Shown: positions 1 to 6,682 of the stretch, piece by piece
How positions within the stretch are numbered: the stretch's first letter is position 1
How the letters are laid out: each line of letters begins with the position of its first letter
From: JAQGJA01 sp965651535
GTDB lineage: Bacteria; Pseudomonadota; Alphaproteobacteria; Micavibrionales; SZUA-601
Direction of reading: 5' to 3'
Length of the DNA stretch: 12,403 bases
Assembly: GCA_965651535.1 (NCBI GenBank)
Contig: CBFGSX010000043.1
Coordinates: 1-12,403 of the forward strand
Notes under the pieces: generated by a model
Seen by the model: the letters and a program-made list of their open reading frames with translations, nothing else
Database searches by the model: none
Told to the model about the DNA's origin: nothing
Program-made: the position numbers and the translations under genes

Positions 1-1511
1 TCGGCAATGCCCGGGCCTTGATCGGACACCTCGAAGCGCACGGCAGATCCCTCTTCGCGTGCGCGCAACGTCACCACACCGCCCGGTGGCGAGAACTTGA
101 CCGCGTTCGACAAAAGATTCGTCAGCACCTGCATCATCCTGTCGCTATCGGCCAGAACACGTGACGACTCGAGCCCTTCGTTTTCTTCGATGACCGTACC
201 GACGCCGTGCCGTTCAGCATAGGCCGCGTTCGCCTCCACCGCCTGCCGTATCGCCTCGGCCGCCGAAACGGGGCGATAATCAAAGACCATACGCCCGGAT
301 TCAATCTTTTCCACATCGAGAATATCGTTGATCAGACGCACCAGACGCTCGCAATTATTATAAGCGATCGACAACAGATTGCGCGCTTCCGACGACAAAC
401 CGCCCGCCACGCCACCCATGATCAGCCCCAGCGAACCGCGGATCGACGTCAGCGGCGTGCGCAATTCGTGACTGACGATGGAGATAAATTCGTTCTTCAT
501 CCGCTCGATCTGTTTGCGCTCGGAAATGTCACGGCAGGTGACGGCAAAACCGTTAGGCAGACGCGTCACCTGATGCAGCAAAAAGCGCTCCGTGCCGGAG
601 CTGCCGTCAAGGGCGTATTCCACCTCCTCGCCCGCATCAGATAAGAATAATTCAAGAAAATGCTGCCGGATTTTTTCGTCGCTCTCATCGACATACGGAA
701 AGACGGATTCGATCCTCATCCCCTCGCGCAGGGGTGAAATGCCACGCCAGATCGCCTGCGCCGCCGGGTTGCAGTATTCCAAAACGAAAGCGCTTTCGTT
801 TCGTGCGTCGGTACGAAACAGAAAAAAACCATGCGCGCTGCCTTCGGCGGCGGCACGGAAATCCATATCCTTGCTGCGCAGTTTATGCTCGGCTGTGCGA
901 ATGCGGCACAAACCCATCAAGGCGGCGATAATCGCCGACAGCAGCACCGCATAGGTCACACACACCGCGATGACAAGCACGTTTACAAGACGCGCCTCCT
1001 CCTGCCGCGAAGCCGGCCTGTTCTGGCGCAGGGATTTTCTTTCATGACCCAAAATCGTATCGGCGGCCATCAGCGGCCCGAACATCATAAAGGAGCGCCG
1101 CGCCTGGCCTTGGCTGTCCAGCCTCTCATAAGCAAGTGAGTCTGTGGATCTTCTCACCTCCTCGGCAAGATTGTCTAGATTTTGTTTGCTGATTGCCTCA
1201 AAAGCGGCGACATTTTCCATCTGCTCCGGATCATCGACGATTTGCGCGCGCAAATCGGCAAAGGCCGCGTCGATCTCCTCGGGTTGAGGCATTTCCGCGC
1301 GATGCAAACCGCCATTGACGCGCATCAGGATTTTGTTTGTTCTGTCGATGATATTTTCGGAATAGGCCACAAGCGCCCCAACCTCGTGCATTCGGTTCTT
1401 CTGGCCGTAATAAAAATAGGCCTGCACAACGATCAGGCATAAAAACAGACCAAACCCAAAGGCCGCCGCATAGATCGGGGCCGAAACCCTTTTGGACTCA
1501 GACGGAATCAT
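1..1511 (-). CDS. Membrane sensor histidine kinase with PAS domain (C-terminus beyond window)
   Basis: Inner-membrane sensor kinase, open at the left edge after 503 codons. ATG at 1511-1509 has GGGAG nine bases upstream. In order: membrane segment at residues 12-35; a 140-residue predicted periplasmic part; a second membrane segment at about 175-201; a PAS-like domain at about 216-330 ending in the usual DISERK linker; the HisKA domain with motif SIVSHELRTPLTSIRG and phosphorylatable His348; then the ATPase domain with an N box (QVLTNLLSNAVKFS) and a G1 box (DQGPGIA) at the very edge. The periplasmic part has no motif I can name. The gene overlaps the HPt gene by 14 bases, so it is probably translated by coupling. 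A separate HPt suggests a hybrid kinase with a C-terminal receiver domain, but that part would lie outside the window. The kinase assignment is firm; the signal sensed is unknown. Confidence 0.95.
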   Translation of the reverse strand, partial: MIPSESKRVSAPIYAAAFGFGLFLCLIVVQAYFYYGQKNRMHEVGALVAYSENIIDRTNKILMRVNGGLHRAEMPQPEEIDAAFADLRAQIVDDPEQMENVAAFEAISKQNLDNLAEEVRRSTDSLAYERLDSQGQARRSFMMFGPLMAADTILGHERKSLRQNRPASRQEEARLVNVLVIAVCVTYAVLLSAIIAALMGLCRIRTAEHKLRSKDMDFRAAAEGSAHGFFLFRTDARNESAFVLEYCNPAAQAIWRGISPLREGMRIESVFPYVDESDEKIRQHFLELFLSDAGEEVEYALDGSSGTERFLLHQVTRLPNGFAVTCRDISERKQIERMKNEFISIVSHELRTPLTSIRGSLGLIMGGVAGGLSSEARNLLSIAYNNCERLVRLINDILDVEKIESGRMVFDYRPVSAAEAIRQAVEANAAYAERHGVGTVIEENEGLESSRVLADSDRMMQVLTNLLSNAVKFSPPGGVVTLRAREEGSAVRFEVSDQGPGIA

Positions 1512-1884
1512 GACGTTTTTCTCCCATAGCCGCGAGCGCCTTTCGAGATTTTTCAAAGGATTTTTCGATGTCCCGGTGAATAATCTCAAGCTCCATTTTG
1601 GGGGCATGACCCGCCTTATTCTCCAGCTCGCGTGCAAGAACGGATAATTCGTTCAACCCGATCTGTCCTGCGCTGGAGGCCAGCTTGTGCGCCGACATGA
1701 TGGCCGAAACGCGGTCGCCTTCGGCAATCGCCAGTTCGATCAGACTGATAGCGCGCTGCGCGTTGCGAATGAAGGACTCGACGACTTGCGGAAATTCCTC
1801 ACGAAGAATTCCGCGCAAGGCCTCAATCGCCTCTTCGTCCACCACGCCGGACGGGGATCGGGGCTTATCTTTCATAAAACGCAT
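1498..1884 (-). CDS. Stand-alone HPt phosphotransfer protein
   Basis: A 128-residue all-helical cytoplasmic protein. The motif AHKLASSAGQIGL at residues 65-77 matches the HPt active-site helix (family pattern HxLKGSSxxxG), with His66 as the residue that would carry the phosphoryl group. HPt proteins relay phosphate between receiver domains, so it should sit between the neighbouring kinase and a response regulator, perhaps the receiver-ATPase protein encoded at 11329-12267 (inference). The ATG at 1884-1882 is preceded by GGTGGTGAGCG, a usable ribosome binding site. A second ATG three codons later is possible. It overlaps the upstream HlyD-family gene by 20 bases and the downstream kinase gene by 14. 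Confidence 0.9.
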   Translation of the reverse strand: MRFMKDKPRSPSGVVDEEAIEALRGILREEFPQVVESFIRNAQRAISLIELAIAEGDRVSAIMSAHKLASSAGQIGLNELSVLARELENKAGHAPKMELEIIHRDIEKSFEKSRKALAAMGEKRHDSV

Positions 1885-3172
1885 CGCTCACCACCGTTTT
1901 CATAGGTTTCAACAGATATTGCAGGACGGTTTTTCTTCCCGTGATAATGTCGGCCTGCACCGTCATGCCGGGCAGGACGATGTTTCGTTTCGGGTCGCTT
2001 CCGACAAAAGTCTGATCGAGACCGATTTTCATTTTATAAAATGAATCGCCGTCCTCATTCTGAAAGGTCGAGGCCGACACACTGCGCAGCTTGCCGGATA
2101 CCGCGCCGTGCCGCGCAAAATCATAAGCCGATATCTTGATTTTTGCCGCCTGTCCCGGCTTCAAATTGCCGATATCGGCAGGCGACGCCACCGCTTCGAC
2201 GATCAACTCCTCGTCCAGAGGCACGATCTCCATCAGCAGCTTGCCGGATTCCACCACCGCGCCGCGCGTGCGCACATTCAAACCCTTCACGATGCCGCGC
2301 ACAGGCGCCGTCACTTCGGTGCGGTGCGCCGCGCTTTGCAGCTTGACGATCGTCTGGTTCACCTCGGACAGCTCCGCTTCGGTCTGACCAAGATTTTTCA
2401 TTGCTTCCTGCCGCAGATCCGCCTCGAGGGATTGCAAGCGGTTGCGTGCCTCAGTCAACGCGTCGCGCGCGCGTTTTTCCTGACTGCGCGTCTCTTCCAA
2501 CTGCCCGCTTATCTGTATCCATTCGCGCCGGCTGGCCAAGGCCGTCAATTTCGAGCCGACGCCCTGCGCGGCCATTTTCTCGTGGATATCCGCTTCTTCC
2601 TTCAAAATCGCGGCATTCTTCTCGAGCGCGCGCCGCGCGGCAGACAAAGCCTCGATCTCTTTTTGACGTTGGGCGATCTGGTCATCCAGCACCGCCATCT
2701 GATTGCCGCGCGCTTCTTCCATCGATTGCAGGATGTCGCGCTCCTCCGGCGTCAGGATCGTCGCCTCGCCGCCCATCGCATAGCTGCGCAGCCGCGCCGC
2801 CTGCATCGCCAGCGCTTTTTGCCGCGCCAGCATTTGCCCCAGATCGGCGCGCGCCGTCGTATCGTCGAAGCGGATCAAGGGCTGGTCTTTTTCCACCACC
2901 TGTCCTTCCTCAACCAGAATTTCGCGCACAATGCCGCCCTCCAGATGCTGGATCGCCTGCAAATGGCTCGACGGCACGACTTGTCCCGTCGATTTGGCGA
3001 CCTCCTCGACGGGGGACACGGCAGCCCACGCGATAAACGCCGCAACGAAAAATCCGATCATCAGCACCGTCATGCGCCAGACGGGCGCAAGCGGTTTTTC
3101 CTCGGCCTCGGTATCGCGCAGAATGCCTTTTTCCCCGCCCGTGAACAGCCACGCGTTTTCTTCATCGGTCAT
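1865..3172 (-). CDS. Type I secretion membrane fusion protein, HlyD family
   Basis: Periplasmic adaptor of a type I secretion system, linking the inner-membrane ABC exporter to an outer-membrane TolC-like channel. 435 residues, usual for the family. A short cytoplasmic tail is followed by one membrane segment at about 33-53. The first lipoyl half is at 70-104 (motif HLEGGIVREILVEEG), a long coiled coil spans about 105-282, and the second lipoyl half (TAPVRGIVKGLNV) is at 288-300. The beta-barrel part follows. The C-terminus YLLKPMKTVVSDAFYER is the typical ending of this family. ATG at 3172 has a strong AAGGAGG six bases upstream. It overlaps the upstream ABC gene by 11 bases and the downstream HPt gene by 20. 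No TolC-like partner is encoded in the window. Confidence 0.96.
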   Translation of the reverse strand: MTDEENAWLFTGGEKGILRDTEAEEKPLAPVWRMTVLMIGFFVAAFIAWAAVSPVEEVAKSTGQVVPSSHLQAIQHLEGGIVREILVEEGQVVEKDQPLIRFDDTTARADLGQMLARQKALAMQAARLRSYAMGGEATILTPEERDILQSMEEARGNQMAVLDDQIAQRQKEIEALSAARRALEKNAAILKEEADIHEKMAAQGVGSKLTALASRREWIQISGQLEETRSQEKRARDALTEARNRLQSLEADLRQEAMKNLGQTEAELSEVNQTIVKLQSAAHRTEVTAPVRGIVKGLNVRTRGAVVESGKLLMEIVPLDEELIVEAVASPADIGNLKPGQAAKIKISAYDFARHGAVSGKLRSVSASTFQNEDGDSFYKMKIGLDQTFVGSDPKRNIVLPGMTVQADIITGRKTVLQYLLKPMKTVVSDAFYER

Positions 3173-4874
3173 GTCCCGCCTCCTTTCGTCTTGTCAAAGA
3201 CCTGTCCGGGACGCCGACATGAACCAATTCGCCGCGGTCCAGCACGAAAATCTGATCGGCCAGCCGGGCGTGATCGTCGCGATGCGTGACCATGACGATT
3301 GTTTTCTTCCCACGCCAGCGCTCGAGATTGCGGCGGAAAGCGCGGTCGTTTTCCGCGCCAAGCGAATGTGACGCCTCGTCGAAAAGCAAAATGGCCGCCG
3401 GGCGCAAATAGGCCCGCGCCAGATTGAGTCGCTGTTTCAACAGGAACGGCACGGCCTGCGCGTTTTCTCCGGCAAGCACCGTATCAAGCCCGTGCGACAG
3501 CGCATCGACCTCGTCTGCGGCGCAAGCCATCTCCAGCGCCTCGCGCAGCCCTTCTTCGGTCGCTTGCGGCGCCGCCAGCAGCAAATTGTCGCGGATCGTG
3601 CCGGGAAAAAAATGGGCCGATTGCGGCACATAGGCGATCGCATCGCGCAACGCCGACGGGTCGCGCTGGCGGATATCCATGCCGTCAATGCGCACGCAGC
3701 CGCTTTGCGGCGTATACAGCCCCATGATCGTCTTGAGCAGCGTCGATTTCCCCGAGCCGTTCGCGCCGCGCACGGCCACAATCTGTCCGGCCTTGATACG
3801 GAAACTGACGCCCAGCAGCGCCGGCTCGCTTTCCGCCGCATAGCGCAAGCCGACGCGATAAAATTCAATCTCACCGCGCAGCGACGGTATTTTATGCGCG
3901 CCCGGCTCCGCCTCGCTTTCCGGCGGCAAATCGACGACGCGCTTGATCTGACCCATCGTCGCGGCCAGCTGCTGGAGCCGCGTCATCGAAGCGCAGCACA
4001 CCTGAAGCGGCGACACCACGCGCCAGATCAAAATCATCGACGCCACCAGCGCGCCGACGCTCAAGCTCTGGTCGATCACCGCCGTCACCCCGACCGTCAG
4101 CGTCGCCGTCGCGCCCAAAGTCATCAGCGCATAGGAAACGGTTTCCAAATTCTGCGCCTGGAGCGCCGCGCGTTCGCTGAGACGGGCGGAATCGTCGGAC
4201 AAGACGGCATAGCGGCGGCGCCATGCTTCTTCCATGCCGTCGAGGCGCAGCTCACGCAATTTGCTGACCGTTTCCAGCACGAATTCCTGACGCTTGGCTC
4301 CGGCTAGGGACGCCGCCGCGCCGGTTTCGCGGAAACGGCCGAAACTGGCGGCGATCAGCACCCCGTAAGCGGCTACCAGCCCAAGCGGCACCAGCGCCAG
4401 CACCGGCGACAACAGTGCCATGACCGCAAGATATACCGCCACCAGCGGCATTTCGAACAGCAGCGGCGCAAGCGCGCCGGTAAAAAAATCGCGCACGGAT
4501 TCAAAATCGCGCAACCGTGCCACCTGCGCCGAGACGGAAGCACGCTCGGTCATGGCCGAAGGCAGGGAAAGAAATTTCCGAAAAACCCGATGGCTGATGA
4601 CATGATCGAGGCGCGCGCCGAAATAGGCCAGCTGGCGGCTGCGAATGGCGCGCAAGCTCAGCTCGACGCCGAAAGCCAGCACCGCGCCCAGTAAAAAAGG
4701 CCACAGCACCGAAACAGATCCCGCCATGATGATCTGGTTATAGACGGCCATGTTGTAGAGTGTCGGCCCCAAAGCCGCCAACCCGATCAACAGGCTGATC
4801 GCCAGAATATGCGCGGCCACGGGCGCAAAACGTCTGAGATCGTCGGTAAATCTTTGTCGCATTCTTGCGTTCAC
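3162..4874 (-). CDS. Type I secretion ABC half-transporter, second of a pair, degenerate signature motif
   Basis: 570-residue membrane-ATPase fusion that would power substrate export together with the preceding ABC gene. The transmembrane domain covers about residues 20-305 and there is no N-terminal C39 peptidase-like domain. The ATPase domain has Walker A GANGSGKST (370-378), a Q loop at Gln418, Walker B ILLFDE with the catalytic Glu500 intact, and the switch His531. The signature LSGGQ is replaced by VPFLL at 475-479, although the following KQRLNLARA is normal. The sequence VYNQII near residue 44 stands where exporters of this type usually have VYDR. The start is GTG at 4874-4872, overlapping the previous stop as GTGA, with GGAAGG three bases upstream. 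An ATG four codons later is an alternative. It is the more divergent of the pair, probably one half of a heterodimer (inference). Confidence 0.93.
   Translation of the reverse strand: MNARMRQRFTDDLRRFAPVAAHILAISLLIGLAALGPTLYNMAVYNQIIMAGSVSVLWPFLLGAVLAFGVELSLRAIRSRQLAYFGARLDHVISHRVFRKFLSLPSAMTERASVSAQVARLRDFESVRDFFTGALAPLLFEMPLVAVYLAVMALLSPVLALVPLGLVAAYGVLIAASFGRFRETGAAASLAGAKRQEFVLETVSKLRELRLDGMEEAWRRRYAVLSDDSARLSERAALQAQNLETVSYALMTLGATATLTVGVTAVIDQSLSVGALVASMILIWRVVSPLQVCCASMTRLQQLAATMGQIKRVVDLPPESEAEPGAHKIPSLRGEIEFYRVGLRYAAESEPALLGVSFRIKAGQIVAVRGANGSGKSTLLKTIMGLYTPQSGCVRIDGMDIRQRDPSALRDAIAYVPQSAHFFPGTIRDNLLLAAPQATEEGLREALEMACAADEVDALSHGLDTVLAGENAQAVPFLLKQRLNLARAYLRPAAILLFDEASHSLGAENDRAFRRNLERWRGKKTIVMVTHRDDHARLADQIFVLDRGELVHVGVPDRSLTRRKEAGHDR
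3179..3185 (-). promoter_or_regulatory. Strong ribosome binding site of the HlyD-family gene
   Basis: Read on the minus strand this is AAGGAGG, six bases before the ATG at 3172-3170. It lies inside the end of the upstream ABC gene. It is the best Shine-Dalgarno sequence I noticed in the operon and fixes the start of the membrane fusion protein. Confidence 0.8.
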
Positions 4875-6616
4875 CGCCCTTCCGCCGTTTGACCGAAAAA
4901 GGCGATGTTCTGTGCGCTTTCCTTGAGCAGGCCGCGATCGAGAAAGAAATGCCGGTTCGACAGCATCAGAATATTCTGGTCATGCGTGGCAAGAATGACG
5001 GTTTTTTCTCCGCGACACGCCCCCAGATATTGAAACAACGCATTATAGCCCGGCTTGTCCAGCGTGCGATCGGCGTCATCGAATAGCAGGATCGCCGGAT
5101 CATGCGCCAGAACGCGCGTCAAGGCGATGCGCTGTTTCACGCCCGGCGGCACGGGATCGCCGTGATGATCGCCCAAGACCGTATCATAGCCATGCGGCAG
5201 ATGATGGATGACGCGATCCAGCTCGAGAATGCGGCACGCTTCGATGGCGCGCGCAACGGCGTCTTCGCTTTCGTCGAAACCCGTCAGATTTTCAAGGATT
5301 GTCCCTTTGTAAATCGTCCCCGTCTGCGGCATATATCCGACATGGTGCCGCAACGCACCGGATTCGTGCCGCGACGGATCGATCGCGCCGTCAAGACGCA
5401 AAGCCCCCGCGCTGGGCTTCCGCACCCCGGCCATAAGTTGCAACAGCGTCGTCTTGCCGCTGCCCTTGGCGCCGTTGATCGAGATCATCTCACCCGGCAG
5501 ACATTCCAGATTGATATGATGCAGAATCTCGCGGCCGTCGACCGCATACGAGACGCGCTCGAGCGACAGCGCGCCTTCGGGCGGCGGCAACGCGGCGTTT
5601 TCGCGCGAACATAACGGCAAGGCAAAAAGCGCATCGGCCTGCGCGCGCGCCACCGCCAGATCTTGCGTGCGCAACCATGTCCCTAGCACGCGCTGCACCG
5701 GTTGGATGGCACGACCCGCCAACAAGGTGCAGGCCGTCAGTCCGCCGACGCTGAGTTGGTTGTCCAGCACAAGAAACGCTCCGGCGGTCGCCGTCAGGAT
5801 CAAGGAAAGCTGTCCGAACACCGCGCTTAAGATTCCCGCCGCGCCGCTTTCCAGCGCCACCGCATGGCTGGCGCGCGTCGCTTCGTCCTGATACGGCGCA
5901 TAGCGCGACACCAGACGGCTTTCGATGCCGAAGGATTTTACCGCATGAATGCCGGATAATATCTGCACGATGAAACCCATTTTCCGGTCATCAACTTCGG
6001 CGCGCACCGCCAGCGCCGCCTTGAGCCGATTGCCGACATAAACGGCCGTCACGGCAAAGACCGCCAGCAACGCCAGCGGCACCAAAACCAAAACCCCGCC
6101 CAGATAGGCAATAATCCCAAGGAAAATAGCAATGAACGGCATATCGATCACGGCGGTCAATGCCTGACCGCTGTAAAATTCGCGCAGCCGCCCCAGCGCC
6201 ATCATGTTCTGGAGATGCGCCGCCGGTTCCACACGCGCGAATTCCGTCAGATCAGCACGAGTCAGATGGTCGATCGCCGCGCGGCCGACCTCGTCCTCCT
6301 GCCGCGACGCAGCGCGGGCGGTCAGCTGTGCGCGCGCCAGACGCAGCAAGGTCTCGCACAGCAGCGCGGCGACAACGCCCGAAACCAAAAGCGTCAGCGT
6401 GCCATAGGATTGATGGGGAATGATTCGGTCATAGACCTGGAGCATCATGATCGGCAGCGCCAAAGACAAAACATTGATCAACAACGCGATTAAAAAATGC
6501 CATTTTAGCGCCGCCTTCAGCCGGTTGCGCAAAGGCCTGTCCGTCTGCGGTATCGGCTGGATCAGCAGGTCGATCAGGCGGAAACGGGGAAATTCCATCG
6601 CGGTCATCAGGTGCAT
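4871..6616 (-). CDS. Type I secretion ABC half-transporter, first of a pair, PrtD-like with altered catalytic motifs
   Basis: 581-residue PrtD-like ABC exporter subunit without a peptidase-like N-terminal domain. The transmembrane domain spans about 38-310 and begins with the typical LALPIMMLQVYDRIIP stretch (52-67). The ATPase domain shows Walker A GAKGSGKTT (382-390), a Q loop at Gln431, Walker B ILLFDD and switch His545. Two key motifs are altered: the signature reads VPPGV (489-493) instead of LSGGQ, and the catalytic glutamate after Walker B is Asp514. This suggests a hydrolysis-impaired half that works with the next ABC gene. It starts 66 bases after the repeat-protein stop. In-frame ATGs at 6616, 6607 and 6598 all lack a good ribosome binding site, so the exact start is uncertain. 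I see no terminator between it and the repeat-protein gene, so co-transcription is likely. Confidence 0.93.
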   Translation of the reverse strand: MHLMTAMEFPRFRLIDLLIQPIPQTDRPLRNRLKAALKWHFLIALLINVLSLALPIMMLQVYDRIIPHQSYGTLTLLVSGVVAALLCETLLRLARAQLTARAASRQEDEVGRAAIDHLTRADLTEFARVEPAAHLQNMMALGRLREFYSGQALTAVIDMPFIAIFLGIIAYLGGVLVLVPLALLAVFAVTAVYVGNRLKAALAVRAEVDDRKMGFIVQILSGIHAVKSFGIESRLVSRYAPYQDEATRASHAVALESGAAGILSAVFGQLSLILTATAGAFLVLDNQLSVGGLTACTLLAGRAIQPVQRVLGTWLRTQDLAVARAQADALFALPLCSRENAALPPPEGALSLERVSYAVDGREILHHINLECLPGEMISINGAKGSGKTTLLQLMAGVRKPSAGALRLDGAIDPSRHESGALRHHVGYMPQTGTIYKGTILENLTGFDESEDAVARAIEACRILELDRVIHHLPHGYDTVLGDHHGDPVPPGVKQRIALTRVLAHDPAILLFDDADRTLDKPGYNALFQYLGACRGEKTVILATHDQNILMLSNRHFFLDRGLLKESAQNIAFFGQTAEGR

Positions 6617-6682
6617 CCGATTGAATTTTAGGCGTCAAGTCACAATAAAATCCTAGAAATCCCTCATACGCGCGTGTTTGAA
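6617..6682. other. Short gap between repeat-protein gene and ABC genes
   Basis: A 66-base AT-richer gap on the operon strand. I see no clear hairpin with a T tract and no convincing pair of promoter boxes. A TTGACG is present on the minus strand, but a -10 box at normal spacing would fall inside the ABC coding region. Read-through from the repeat-protein gene is the simplest reading. Confidence 0.4.

Noticed and set aside
2108..3289. 393-codon plus-strand open frame opposite the HlyD-family gene
   Set aside because: Its translation is rich in Arg/His/Gln with no domain pattern, and it lies antisense to a clear coding gene, a typical shadow of GC-rich codon use.
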